Below, piece by piece: positions 35,972 to 44,289 of a stretch of 64,000 bases of DNA. Under the pieces are notes generated by a model. It was given only the letters and a program-made list of their open reading frames with translations, did no database searches and was not told the DNA's origin. The stretch spans positions 62,001 through 126,000 of the forward strand of contig JAKSNY010000003.1 in NCBI GenBank assembly GCA_024399495.1. The letters run 5' to 3'. How positions within the stretch are numbered: position 1 is the first letter of the stretch; every line of letters starts with the position of its first letter. This stretch comes from Paludibacteraceae bacterium. Lineage in GTDB: Bacteria > Bacteroidota > Bacteroidia > Bacteroidales > Paludibacteraceae. The position numbers were made by a program, and so were the translations under genes.

Positions 35972-36286
35972 ATGAGACGTCCCAAAATAGTAAATAGTAT
36001 AAAAATGGCAATGAAACCATTTGGAGACTATGTTCAGACTATTATGTTTGGGTCTGAGGCAAGGGGGGATGCTCGTCGGGATAGCGATATTGATTTGTTA
36101 CTCCTTGTGGATACTGACTACTTGAATTTATCAAAAGAGCAGGAACTAACTATGCCTCTATATAATATTGAGGTAGAGACTGGTGTCAGCATTAATTCAG
36201 TGGTTATGACAAAGAATCAATGGAATAGCAGACCTTTTAAGACTCCTTTTTATATTAATATTATAAATGAGGGCATTACGTTATGA
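35972..36286 (+). CDS. mntA: MNT-type minimal nucleotidyltransferase antitoxin
   Basis: 104 residues with the nucleotidyltransferase signature FGSEARGDARRDSDIDLLLL broken here as FGSEARGDARRDS and DIDLLLLV, in which Gly-Ser and the Asp-x-Asp pair bind NTP and metal. In MNT/HEPN modules this protein inactivates the partner HEPN RNase, by AMPylation in the characterised HepT/MntA case. The 4-base overlap with the HEPN gene supports the pairing. Confidence 0.85.
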   Translation: MRRPKIVNSIKMAMKPFGDYVQTIMFGSEARGDARRDSDIDLLLLVDTDYLNLSKEQELTMPLYNIEVETGVSINSVVMTKNQWNSRPFKTPFYINIINEGITL

Positions 36287-36690
36287 TTGAGACATTATCA
36301 CCTGATGACAGACAATCATTGATTGATTATAGATTAGAGCGTTCCAAAGAATCATTGGAAGAAGCTGATTATATGATTAATAGTGAACATTATTTGGCGG
36401 CTGTAAACAGGTTGTATTATGCGTGTTATTATGCAACTATAGCCTTATTCCTAAAGAAAAATATAACTGCTCAAACGCACAGTGGTGTGAAACAAATGTT
36501 AGGTATGCATTTTATAAAGACTGGAATTTTACCTATGGAACAAGGTAAGGCTTTTGCTACATTGTTTGAAAAACGTCAGAGTGGAGACTATGATGATTTT
36601 TTCTTTTGTGACAAAAAACTCGCTTTAGAACTTAAACAACAAGCATTATCCTATATTGAAGCCGTAAAGGCATTGATTAATCAACAATAA
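36283..36690 (+). CDS. HEPN-domain toxin partner
   Basis: 135 residues, all-helical HEPN fold: RLERSKESLEEADYMI, NRLYYACYYATIALFL and FEKRQSGDYDDFFF. HEPN proteins paired with MNT genes are RNases or RNase-like toxins. I do not see the canonical R-X4-6-H pair; this subgroup has an RQSGDYD motif instead, so catalysis is uncertain. Its ATG overlaps the MNT stop. Confidence 0.82.
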   Translation: MIETLSPDDRQSLIDYRLERSKESLEEADYMINSEHYLAAVNRLYYACYYATIALFLKKNITAQTHSGVKQMLGMHFIKTGILPMEQGKAFATLFEKRQSGDYDDFFFCDKKLALELKQQALSYIEAVKALINQQ

Positions 36691-36692
36691 TA

Positions 36693-36770
36693 AATGCCTT
36701 GCCCACACTGTGGCACTTTGACTGACAAGAAATCAATAATCCCCACATCGGTGTTCAAGTGGTTTAATTA
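36693..36770 (+). pseudogene. Zinc-ribbon tail, direct repeat copy 2 (5'-truncated gene copy)
   Basis: An open frame of 26 codons reading MPCPHCGTLTDKKS...VFKWFN, nearly identical to the last 26 codons of the 35690 gene, including the same TAA. It starts 2 bases after the HEPN stop. One zinc knuckle is left, so it is a fragment rather than a working zinc ribbon. Confidence 0.75.
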
Positions 36771-36855
36771 AGGTGGAGTAGGGTGTTTTTTGTTTTTCAC
36801 AATTTGCTATTGTTGCTCGCTGTCAAAATGACCTTAACGCAAATTTAAAGATTTC

Positions 36856-36886
36856 TTGCAATAGTGAAAATTAATTTCTATTTTTG
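36856..36886 (+). promoter_or_regulatory. Promoter of the AbiE-like module
   Basis: TTG at about 36856-36858 and TATTTTTG at 36879-36886, 20 bases apart, lie just before the ATG at 36899 and fit the Bacteroidota consensus. Confidence 0.5.
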
Positions 36887-36898
36887 CAGTAGGAAATT

Positions 36899-37204
36899 AT
36901 GAGCCAAAACGAGTGTAAATATAAATTTTCCAACAACCTATTTTGGGACACATCGTTGGAGAACATTGATTTGGAAAAGCATGCTCCGTATGTTATTCAA
37001 AGAACATTGGAGTATGGTATGACAGAGGATTGGAAACTTCTCTTGGCGTACTATGGGCTTGATAGAATTAAGAATGAAGCCATTCAACTACGTACTTTAG
37101 AACCTAAGGCACTGTCATATATTTCTGCTTTAACTAATACTCCTAAAAACAAATTCAGATGCTACACCTTGAAACAATCAATGCCGACACATTGGAATTA
37201 TTGA
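36899..37204 (+). CDS. Small antitoxin-like partner of AbiEii (DUF6922-like)
   Basis: 101 residues. The pattern NLFWDTSLENIDLEKHAPYVIQ followed by RTLEYGMTEDWKLLLAYYG is common to small Bacteroidota proteins encoded directly before AbiEii-type nucleotidyltransferases (DUF6922-like, from memory). It would be the antitoxin and probable autorepressor. It overlaps the next gene by 46 bases. Confidence 0.65.
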   Translation: MSQNECKYKFSNNLFWDTSLENIDLEKHAPYVIQRTLEYGMTEDWKLLLAYYGLDRIKNEAIQLRTLEPKALSYISALTNTPKNKFRCYTLKQSMPTHWNY

Positions 37205-37776
37205 AAAAGCTTCAATCATTGGAAGAGTTGAAAAGTGCAAGGTTAGTAGGAGGTACTGCATTGGCTCTGCAATTGGGTCATAGAAAATCCGTTGACCTTG
37301 ATTTATTTACTTCTGAAGCAAATAATATTGACAATCTGACATCTGAGATTATATCTATTTCAGCTAACACAAAGCTTTTATCATCAAGTAAAAATATGCG
37401 TTTTTATTTTGTTGATGGTGTTAAGGTTGACATAGTGACATATCCGTATAAATGGTTGTCAAATCCTGTCTGTACTGACAATGTAACATTGGCTTCTTTA
37501 GAGGATATAGCGGCAATGAAAATTTCTGCCATCACCAATAGGGGTACAAAGAAAGATTTTGTTGATTTATTCTTTTTACTTAAAAAGTTCTCAATGAACC
37601 AAATAATGGAATGGTATAAACAAAAATACCCCGATGCAGTACTTTTTTCCACAATTAAAAGCCTTACTTATTTTGATGACGCAGAGCATGACCCTATGCC
37701 TACAATGTTATGCGACTGCTCTTGGGAACAAATCAAATCAAAAATCATTAAGCAAGCATTAAAGTACAAGATTTAG
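37159..37776 (+). CDS. abiEii: AbiEii-family nucleotidyltransferase toxin
   Basis: 205 residues with the signature LVGGTALALQLGHRKSVDLD (GG, then D-x-D) at about residues 29-48, and KISAITNRGTKKDFVDLFFL, both diagnostic of the AbiEii/DUF1814 group. These toxins transfer nucleotides to tRNA or other targets and act in abortive infection or as type IV toxins. The long overlap with the preceding gene suggests coupled expression. It contains a CCCGATG at 37630. Confidence 0.87.
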   Translation: MLHLETINADTLELLKKLQSLEELKSARLVGGTALALQLGHRKSVDLDLFTSEANNIDNLTSEIISISANTKLLSSSKNMRFYFVDGVKVDIVTYPYKWLSNPVCTDNVTLASLEDIAAMKISAITNRGTKKDFVDLFFLLKKFSMNQIMEWYKQKYPDAVLFSTIKSLTYFDDAEHDPMPTMLCDCSWEQIKSKIIKQALKYKI

Positions 37777-37803
37777 TATGACATTCCATTAAATTCTCAT
37801 CCT

Positions 37804-37837
37804 AGCATCAGTGTTCAAGTGGCTTAACTAGAGTAGG
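37804..37837 (+). repeat. Zinc-ribbon tail, decayed direct repeat copy 3
   Basis: GCATCAGTGTTCAAGTGGCT followed by TAACTAGAGTAGG matches the last bases of copies 1 and 2 (CATCGGTGTTCAAGTGGTTTAATTAA) with a few changes. It overlaps the 3' end of the minus-strand zeta-like gene. Confidence 0.7.
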
Positions 37838-38432
37838 GGGCTATAAACCCGGCAGCCCAGACAGGGATGTTGGCTGTGTATTTTTTAATAAGCTTGCCAT
37901 CTGAGAATCTGGCTACGGCGGTAGCGGAATGCCCATCTATAGAGTTATCATATAAATAACATCTGTCCACCATAGATATTGCCCTGGCACAATTCTCAAT
38001 GGATTTGTAGTATCTTGATATTATTTTGGGAATAGGAACATCGTGGCCGCCCTTAAACACCCTGTCTGCAACACGTGCGGCATTGATAGTGGGGGAGTTG
38101 GTGGATATGAAAAAGAGACGTATAAAATAGCCTGCCTGCTTTGCCCTATATATAAAATCCAATTTATCGGGGGCAGACAATACGGTCTCAAATATCATAC
38201 TTTGTTTCTCTTTTAGATATTGTTCACGCAATTGAGATGCGTATTGAGCCGCCTTAATTACTGATTCTGTAGAGTTCCAGTCACCAAATACATCTTGAGC
38301 AATATTATCAGAATTTATATATTTACAGTTCTCCAACCAACTGTGATGCAGTATTTGGTTGGTTATTGTTGTCTTGCCTGAACCATTTGGTCCAGCTATC
38401 AGTATTAATATAGGTCTATGATTGTTTGCCAT
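37824..38432 (-). CDS. Zeta-toxin-like P-loop kinase
   Basis: 202 residues. Walker A AGPNGSGKT near the N-terminus, NSDNIAQDVFG and MIFETVLS follow the zeta/AAA_33 kinase pattern; zeta toxins phosphorylate UDP-N-acetyl sugars. The start is the ATG at 38432 (MANNHRPILIL). It overlaps the upstream HTH gene by 17 bases, forming a two-gene module. A metabolic kinase role cannot be excluded. Confidence 0.78.
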   Translation of the reverse strand: MANNHRPILILIAGPNGSGKTTITNQILHHSWLENCKYINSDNIAQDVFGDWNSTESVIKAAQYASQLREQYLKEKQSMIFETVLSAPDKLDFIYRAKQAGYFIRLFFISTNSPTINAARVADRVFKGGHDVPIPKIISRYYKSIENCARAISMVDRCYLYDNSIDGHSATAVARFSDGKLIKKYTANIPVWAAGFIAPYSS

Positions 38433-38781
38433 ATTCAGCGCATTCCTCCATACATTGCATAATATGTTTGTTAAATTTATCCCATTTATCAATCCAAATC
38501 TGATTTTGTGCATTTACATCAGATATGGCATCTTCCATAACCATATTTAATTGAGCATCAGTTGGTTCTGTAGATGTATCAGTTAATGAATATGCTTTTG
38601 GAACTAATTGGACTTCACAATCCAATGCATCAGCAATTCTGTTAAGCGTATTCAGTCTGACATTACTGTTACTTTTTATTTTACTTAAATTACCTGCATC
38701 CATACTCAGTTTTTCTGCCAATTCATTATTTGTCAGTCCCTTAATTTGTGAATGGTGTAGTATTTCTTTTCCTAAATTCAT
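38416..38781 (-). CDS. XRE-type antitoxin of the zeta-like module
   Basis: 121 residues with an N-terminal helix-turn-helix (LTNNELAEKLSMDAGNLSKI, about residues 16-35) and a C-terminal acidic helical tail that could bind the kinase. It precedes and overlaps the zeta-like gene. The promoter is clear on the minus strand: TATCTTTG (complement of 38809-38816) with a TTG about 21 bases farther upstream. Confidence 0.8.
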   Translation of the reverse strand: MNLGKEILHHSQIKGLTNNELAEKLSMDAGNLSKIKSNSNVRLNTLNRIADALDCEVQLVPKAYSLTDTSTEPTDAQLNMVMEDAISDVNAQNQIWIDKWDKFNKHIMQCMEECAEYGKQS

Positions 38782-39318
38782 AATACTATATTAAATTATA
38801 TTATGATACAAAGATACAAATAAATTGTTATATTATACAAATTATTTTTATTTTTTAATTATATTAGAGTATTAAGTATATATCCTTATATTTTCTATTT
38901 AACATAATGCTAATTATAACACAAGCCGAATACAAAATAAATCCAATCAGGGATTGGATTTAAATGTAAAAGGATTGGAATATAAAGGAATTTATTTCTT
39001 TATATGACAAGACTTTTATATTAAAGACAAACGAAGTTTGGATTTGTTTTGCTGAGGCGAAGTTTATAATCACGGCGGAACGTAGTGAAGCCGTAATTAT
39101 AGCACAAACTGATTTAATCACGGCGGAACGCAGTGAAGCCGTAATTATAATACAAGCCGTTATTATATTCCAAGACAGATACATTTTAAAAGACAAAACG
39201 AAGTTTGGTATACTATGACCCGATGCAATATATAAGTTATTTATTATAAATAAACAAATTTATTAAATTTTATTTACTAATAATAAATAAAAAATTGACT
39301 TATGAATTTTAAAACCCT
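38782..39318. other. Hairpin-rich intergenic region
   Basis: 537 bases without a credible gene. It holds the minus-strand promoter of the HTH/zeta module, a perfect hairpin AAATCCAATC-AGG-GATTGGATTT near 38938, and two tandem GC-richer hairpin units at 39069-39150. A CCCGATG motif occurs at 39219. Confidence 0.6.
39069..39150. repeat. Two tandem hairpin units
   Basis: The unit ATCACGGCGGAACG(T/C)AGTG followed by AAGCCGTAATTATA occurs twice (39069-39101 and about 39117-39150). Each folds with ACGGC against GCCGT, extended by flanking A/T pairs, around a GGAACGNAGTGA loop. Confidence 0.75.
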
Positions 39319-40158
39319 CTAATGCAGCGTCATAAAATTTTCTATTGTGCAATCCTTGATTGGCAACACAATCATTGGAAGTTTGGCATGATAAGCCAAT
39401 TTTTTTGCAAGCGATGACTTGAACAATCTGCTAACAAGATTTCTTTTTACACTGCGGACAATCAGCAAATCAAATGCAGATGTTGTAAAAAAATTTATAA
39501 GGTCTGTAGAGATTGATTTTTCTGCCGGAATTATAGAATACGAAGTTTTAATTTTACTACACTCCTTATTTATATAGGAGTCTATTTGATTTATCACATC
39601 CTGATACTCTGCCACATTATCGTTTTTTCCCAATATGTGTACAATATTCAAATCAAACTGATAATCAGGGAATAAATCCATAAATGATTTATAAGACTCA
39701 TCATCAAACTCTTTTAGAGATTCCGCTATGCCTATTGTCTTAAAATCCTTAAAATCACTGATTTTACAGTCGTCAGGTATGGCAAGCACCGTAACTTTTC
39801 CTGAATCTATTACTTCTGCCGTAACGCTACCTATAAGTTCTGATTGCTTTGTTTCCTTACTCCGGGTCTCCATTACAGTAACTGTAACGGCATTATGAAC
39901 GGCATAGTTAATAATCTCGTTTTCCGGCACACCTTTCTTTAAAACAAACTGATAATGAACATCTTGCAATTCCTTTGATTTTATCATATTCTCAATATGT
40001 TCACTCACAGGTGCAAACCTTGCGTCAGAAATACTCTTGTTTTCTGATACATTAAGTATTGAAACACTGGCATTTATAGACTTGGCAAGCGAGAAAGAGA
40101 GTTTCAGTATATTATCAGAAACCTTTTCAAAATCTAACGGAAGCAGAACTTGTTTCAT
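39319..40158 (-). CDS. Tandem universal stress protein
   Basis: 279 residues with two Usp-type alpha/beta domains: the first starts MKQVLLPLDFEKVSDNILKL, the second ends AYHAKLPMIVLPIKD. The GxxGx9GS nucleotide-binding motif is not clearly conserved, so ATP binding is uncertain. The start is the ATG at 40158, next to a repeated GGGTCAAGGG spacer. Confidence 0.8.
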   Translation of the reverse strand: MKQVLLPLDFEKVSDNILKLSFSLAKSINASVSILNVSENKSISDARFAPVSEHIENMIKSKELQDVHYQFVLKKGVPENEIINYAVHNAVTVTVMETRSKETKQSELIGSVTAEVIDSGKVTVLAIPDDCKISDFKDFKTIGIAESLKEFDDESYKSFMDLFPDYQFDLNIVHILGKNDNVAEYQDVINQIDSYINKECSKIKTSYSIIPAEKSISTDLINFFTTSAFDLLIVRSVKRNLVSRLFKSSLAKKLAYHAKLPMIVLPIKDCTIENFMTLH

Positions 40159-40162
40159 AATA

Positions 40163-40192
40163 GGGTCAAGGGACAAGGGTCAAGGTTAAAGG
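40163..40192. repeat. GGGTCAAGGG micro-repeat
   Basis: Short repeats of (G)GGTCAAGG and GGACAAGG type upstream of the universal stress gene. A longer version with both strands represented lies at 45459-45520. Confidence 0.6.
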
Positions 40193-40344
40193 CTTACATT
40201 AAAGCCGTAACAAAACATCTAATATTGTAATTATATTACAAAGATATGAAAATTTTACAGTTATTTGATATTGAATGGTAAAAATCTTTTTTATTTTGGT
40301 TCATTTTTAGTAATTTTGTGGAAATTTTTAAAAAGGCATATAAA

Positions 40345-40572
40345 ATGGCTAAGTTTAAAGGTGCTGTAGAAGTAAATAAAGACCGCTGCAAAGGTTGTAA
40401 TTTGTGCGTTGTAGCGTGTCCTCTAAAGGTTTTGGAGTTATCAAAACAAGTTAATGCCAAAGGCTACCGTTATGCTCAAATGGCTAACGAGGATGCCTGT
40501 ATCGGGTGTGCAAGTTGCGGTATAGTTTGCCCCGATGGCTGTATTTCTGTATATAAAGTTACACTGAATTAA
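40345..40572 (+). CDS. vorD: 2-oxoacid:ferredoxin oxidoreductase delta (ferredoxin) subunit
   Basis: 75 residues with two [4Fe-4S] motifs: CKGCNLCVVACP and CIGCASCGIVCP. It carries electrons from the thiamine-pyrophosphate subunit to ferredoxin. The ATG at 40345 is chosen because it gives the normal MAKFKGAVEV start. It opens the vorDBAC operon, which oxidises branched-chain 2-oxoacids to acyl-CoA in anaerobic metabolism. Confidence 0.88.
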   Translation: MAKFKGAVEVNKDRCKGCNLCVVACPLKVLELSKQVNAKGYRYAQMANEDACIGCASCGIVCPDGCISVYKVTLN

Positions 40573-40584
40573 ATATCGGGTATT

Positions 40585-41667
40585 ATGAGTGAAGAAGTTA
40601 GATTAATGAAAGGTAATGAGGCTCTTGCCGAGGCTGCCATCCGTTGCGGGTGTGACGGCTATTTTGGTTACCCTATTACCCCACAGTCAGAGGTGATGGA
40701 GACACTTATGAAACTAAAGCCTTGGGAGACCACTGGTATGGTTGTTCTACAGGCTGAGAGTGAGGTTGCCTCTATAAATATGGTTTATGCAGGTGCAGGA
40801 TGTGGAAAAAGAATTATGACATCTACATCAAGTCCTGGTTTCAGCCTTATGCAAGAAGGTGTCTCTTACATAGCAGGTGCTGATATTCCTGCACTTGTTG
40901 TGAATGTTATGCGTGGAGGTCCCGGTCTTGGCACAATCCAACCATCTCAGGCAGATTATTTCCAAACAGTTAAAGGTGGCGGTCATGGTGATTACAAGCA
41001 GATTACACTTGCCCCTAACAGTGTTCAGGAGATGGCTGATTTTGTGGGTCTTGGCTTTGATTTGGCATTCAAATACAATATATTGTGCGTGATTCTTGCA
41101 GACGGTCTTATAGGACAGATGATGGAGAAAGTGGTATTGCCACCCTATCAGCCTCGTAGAACAGAGGAGGAAATACGTAAACAGTGCCCTTGGGCTACCC
41201 TTGGCAGAACTCCTGACAGAGATATAAACGTAATTACATCTTTGGAGTTGGAGCCGGAGCCAATGGAACGCCGTAATATTGCATTGCAAGCCAAATATGC
41301 CCTTATAGAGAAAAACGAAGTCAGATATGATGAGTTTATGACAGACGATGCCGAGTATCTGATTATGGCATTCGGTTCAGCCGCACGTATTTGCCAAAAG
41401 GCTGTTGAAGTATCACGCAAACAGGGTATTAAGGTTGGATTACTCCGCCCTATCACCCTATTCCCATTCCCTTACAACAGAATTAAAGAGCATTTGAGCC
41501 ACATCAAAGGTATTTTATCTGTTGAATATAATGCAGGACAAATGGTTGAGGATATAAGACTTGCTGTAGAAGGCAAAGTTAAAGTTGAGCATTTTGGGCG
41601 TACAGGCGGTATAGTTCCTACCCCTGGCGAGGTTGTAGATGCCCTGAAAAATCAAATTATTAAGTAA
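40585..41667 (+). CDS. vorB: 2-oxoacid:ferredoxin oxidoreductase alpha subunit (VorB-like)
   Basis: 360 residues. MKGNEALAEAAIRCGCDGY, GYPITPQSEVME and TSTSSPGFSLMQEG are typical of the alpha subunit, which binds CoA and forms the active site with the TPP subunit. Best match by memory is VorB (3-methyl-2-oxobutanoate specific), but KorA-like specificity cannot be excluded. It follows vorD by 12 bases. Confidence 0.88.
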   Translation: MSEEVRLMKGNEALAEAAIRCGCDGYFGYPITPQSEVMETLMKLKPWETTGMVVLQAESEVASINMVYAGAGCGKRIMTSTSSPGFSLMQEGVSYIAGADIPALVVNVMRGGPGLGTIQPSQADYFQTVKGGGHGDYKQITLAPNSVQEMADFVGLGFDLAFKYNILCVILADGLIGQMMEKVVLPPYQPRRTEEEIRKQCPWATLGRTPDRDINVITSLELEPEPMERRNIALQAKYALIEKNEVRYDEFMTDDAEYLIMAFGSAARICQKAVEVSRKQGIKVGLLRPITLFPFPYNRIKEHLSHIKGILSVEYNAGQMVEDIRLAVEGKVKVEHFGRTGGIVPTPGEVVDALKNQIIK

Positions 41668-41676
41668 CTAAGCATT

Positions 41677-42444
41677 ATGACAAAAGAAGATATAATAAAA
41701 GAGGAGAATCTGGTTTATAAGAAACCTACCCTACTCAATGACAAGACAATGCACTACTGCCCTGGTTGCAGTCATGGCGTTGTACATAAGTTAATTGCCG
41801 AGGTTATAGAAGAGATGGGCTTGCAGGATAAGGCTATAGGAATCTCTCCTGTGGGTTGTGCTGTGTTTGCCTACAAGTATATAGATATAGACTGGCAAGA
41901 GGCTGCTCACGGTCGTGCCCCTGCGATGGCTACCGCTATCAAGCGTCTGTTGCCTGACCGTCTTGTTTTTACATATCAAGGAGACGGAGACCTTGCCGCT
42001 ATTGGTACAGCAGAGACAATTCATGCCTGCAACCGTGGTGAGAACATTGTGGTGATATTCATAAACAATGCAATCTACGGAATGACAGGAGGACAGATGG
42101 CTCCTACCACACTTGAGGGAATGAAGACATCTACATGCCCTTACGGACGTGATGTTACCCTTAACGGTTATCACTTGCCTATTACAAACCTTATAGCCCA
42201 ACTTGAGGGTGCAAGATACGTTACACGTCAGAGTGTTCATACTGCGGCTGCCGTACGTAATGCTAAGAAAGCCATACGCAAGGCATTTGAAAACGCTATG
42301 GAGCCTGTAAAGAAGGGTGCATCGTTTGTTGAGATTGTATCTACTTGTAATTCAGGCTGGAAAATGAGTCCTGAAGATGCCAACAAGTGGATGACAGAAA
42401 ATATGTTCAAAGCATATCCGATAGGAGACTTAAAGAATAATTGA
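41677..42444 (+). CDS. vorA: 2-oxoacid:ferredoxin oxidoreductase beta (TPP) subunit
   Basis: 255 residues with the TPP-binding signature GDGDLAAIG...FINNAIYGMTGGQ and the N-terminal HYCPGCSHGVVHKL. It decarboxylates the 2-oxoacid on thiamine pyrophosphate. It starts 9 bases after vorB. A structured spacer of nearly 200 bases then separates it from vorC, unusual in an otherwise tight operon. Confidence 0.88.
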   Translation: MTKEDIIKEENLVYKKPTLLNDKTMHYCPGCSHGVVHKLIAEVIEEMGLQDKAIGISPVGCAVFAYKYIDIDWQEAAHGRAPAMATAIKRLLPDRLVFTYQGDGDLAAIGTAETIHACNRGENIVVIFINNAIYGMTGGQMAPTTLEGMKTSTCPYGRDVTLNGYHLPITNLIAQLEGARYVTRQSVHTAAAVRNAKKAIRKAFENAMEPVKKGASFVEIVSTCNSGWKMSPEDANKWMTENMFKAYPIGDLKNN

Positions 42445-42642
42445 AAGTTGAAAATTGAAAGTTGAACAATTTATGACTGTTTGGAGTAGCGAGAGCAGAA
42501 TCTGCGTAGCAGATTTTAAGTTTTACAAAGGGTCCAGCCAGAATTTATTCTGAGATGGACACATTGGAAAACTTAGGAATCAGGTAAACCTGATTATGCC
42601 GAGTCACGAACAAACATGCATAAAATTTTAGAATAAAATTTT
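42445..42642 (+). promoter_or_regulatory. Hairpin-rich spacer between vorA and vorC
   Basis: Opens with TTGAAAGTTGAAAATTGAAA micro-repeats. It then forms AATCTGC-GTA-GCAGATT, GTCCA...TGGAC enclosing CAGAAT/ATTCTG, AATCAGG-TAAA-CCTGATT and finally a hairpin over the vorC start codon. The role may be internal processing, differential expression of the gamma subunit or a repeat insertion. Confidence 0.5.
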
Positions 42643-42645
42643 ATG
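42619..42645 (+). promoter_or_regulatory. Hairpin sequestering the vorC start codon
   Basis: CATAAAATTTTA-GAA-TAAAATTTTATG is a perfect 12-bp inverted repeat with a 3-base loop, whose last three bases are the vorC ATG (42643-42645). In RNA the start codon would be paired. The stem is A/U-only apart from its ends, so it could melt easily. Confidence 0.6.
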
Positions 42646-43185
42646 AAAGAAGAGATAATAATCGCTGGATTTGGAGGACAGGGTGTACTGTCTATGGGTA
42701 AAATACTTGCCTATGCAGGTCTTATGCAAGGCAAGGAAGTAAGTTGGCTGCCTGCATACGGACCGGAACAACGTGGCGGCACTGCAAATGTTACAGTAAT
42801 TATAAGTGATGACAAGATTTCATCACCTATTCTTAACACATATAACACTGCTATAATTCTTAACCAACAGTCTCTTGACAAGTTTGAGTCTAAGGTTAAG
42901 CCTGGTGGCAGACTTATTTACGACCCATACGGAATAACAAAGGCTCCTACACGTACAGATATTGAGGTTTACAGTACTGCCGCAATGGATAAGGCTCTTG
43001 AACTCAATGCCGCCAAATCATTTAATATGTTTATTTTAGGCGGTTTCCTAAAACTTTGCCCTATTGTAGATATAGAGCATGTAATGCTTGGTCTTAAGAA
43101 ATCATTGCCGGAGCGTCACTGGAATCTGCTTCCACAAAATGAAGAAGCCATTAAGACGGGAATGGAAATCATATCTAAAAGATAA
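42643..43185 (+). CDS. vorC: 2-oxoacid:ferredoxin oxidoreductase gamma subunit
   Basis: 180 residues. [21 protein letters not shown] and [14 protein letters not shown] are standard for the gamma subunit that completes the CoA-binding site. The ATG lies at the end of a perfect hairpin. Its last 11 bases overlap the convergent mnmA gene. Confidence 0.88.
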   Translation: MKEEIIIAGFGGQGVLSMGKILAYAGLMQGKEVSWLPAYGPEQRGGTANVTVIISDDKISSPILNTYNTAIILNQQSLDKFESKVKPGGRLIYDPYGITKAPTRTDIEVYSTAAMDKALELNAAKSFNMFILGGFLKLCPIVDIEHVMLGLKKSLPERHWNLLPQNEEAIKTGMEIISKR

Positions 43186-44245
43186 TCACACTGCTTCCCA
43201 AACAAATCCGTTTATCTGCGGAATAGATGACTCCATACTGCCCTGGTGCAATGCCTTGGATTGGTTTATCGGAGTCAATCAAATAACCACCGCCACATCT
43301 TGTAAGTTTACCGTTTGTAAACTCAGGGGTGTGGCGAATTTTAAATGTAATATCCACACCTTCTGACGGAATCTCACCCCAAGGATTTTCTGTTATAAAA
43401 TGAATACCCTCAAGAGGTATTTTTGTGCCGTACTGTTTCTCTGTATCGTAGCCTTGTGATACATAAACTATGTTTTCTGCAGCACTCTTCCCTACTACAT
43501 ACCAAGGGCCTCCACTAAGTCCAAGTCCTTTACGCTGACCTATTGTATGAAACCAAAAACCATTATGGTGTCCAAGAATCTTGCCGCTCTCCTGCTCTAT
43601 TATAAGCCCGTCTTTCTCTCCTAAGTACTTCTTAATAAAGTCATTATAGTTTATTTTACCAAGAAAGCAGATACCTTGGCTGTCTTTACGTTTTGCATTA
43701 GGCAGTACCGCTCTTGCGGCTATTTCACGAACTTGTGATTTTGGCATCGGGCCAAGAGGGAAAAGAATCTTCTGAAGTTGTGAGTATGAAATCTGTGCAA
43801 GAAAATCTGTCTGGTCCTTTACAGGGTCAACCGCTGTACCAAGCCAATCCTTACCATTCTCAAATATATTTGTGGCATAATGCCCTGTGGCTATCTTATC
43901 AAAGTCATTACCCCACTTATCTATGAATGCCCCAAACTTTATAAGTTTATTGCACATTATATCAGGATTAGGGGTAAGTCCCTCTTTTACAGTATATAAC
44001 GTATATTTAACAACTGTATTCCAATACTCTTCCTGTAGTGATACAACCTCTAATTCAAGCCCGTAATGCTTTGCTATAAGGGTAACCATCTCTATATCCT
44101 CTTCTGCGGAGCAACCCATATAGCCGTTCTCATCTTCCATTCCTATGCGTATGTAGAATAGCGTAGGCTTATACCCCGATTCTACCAATTGGTGTATAAC
44201 AACAGAGCTGTCAACTCCACCTGATGCGAGAACTGCGATATTCAT
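43175..44245 (-). CDS. mnmA: tRNA-specific 2-thiouridylase MnmA
   Basis: Thiolates U34 of Lys, Glu and Gln tRNAs. The PP-loop ASGGVDSSV is at the N-terminus; the catalytic cysteines lie in [13 protein letters not shown] and [17 protein letters not shown] and the C-terminal beta-barrel are also typical. Length (356) is normal. It is encoded convergently with vorC with an 11-base overlap. Confidence 0.93.
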   Translation of the reverse strand: MNIAVLASGGVDSSVVIHQLVESGYKPTLFYIRIGMEDENGYMGCSAEEDIEMVTLIAKHYGLELEVVSLQEEYWNTVVKYTLYTVKEGLTPNPDIMCNKLIKFGAFIDKWGNDFDKIATGHYATNIFENGKDWLGTAVDPVKDQTDFLAQISYSQLQKILFPLGPMPKSQVREIAARAVLPNAKRKDSQGICFLGKINYNDFIKKYLGEKDGLIIEQESGKILGHHNGFWFHTIGQRKGLGLSGGPWYVVGKSAAENIVYVSQGYDTEKQYGTKIPLEGIHFITENPWGEIPSEGVDITFKIRHTPEFTNGKLTRCGGGYLIDSDKPIQGIAPGQYGVIYSADKRICLGSSVIIF

Positions 44246-44289
44246 AGTTGAAAGTTGAAAGTTGAAAGTTAATTTTCAATTTTCAATTT
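44246..44289. repeat. GAAAGTTGAAAGTT / TTTTCAATTTTCAA micro-repeat hairpin
   Basis: Three GAAAGTT units are followed by TTTTCAA units in the opposite sense, giving a weak AT-rich hairpin in the dnaJ-mnmA spacer. The same units occur at 42443-42470. Confidence 0.6.
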
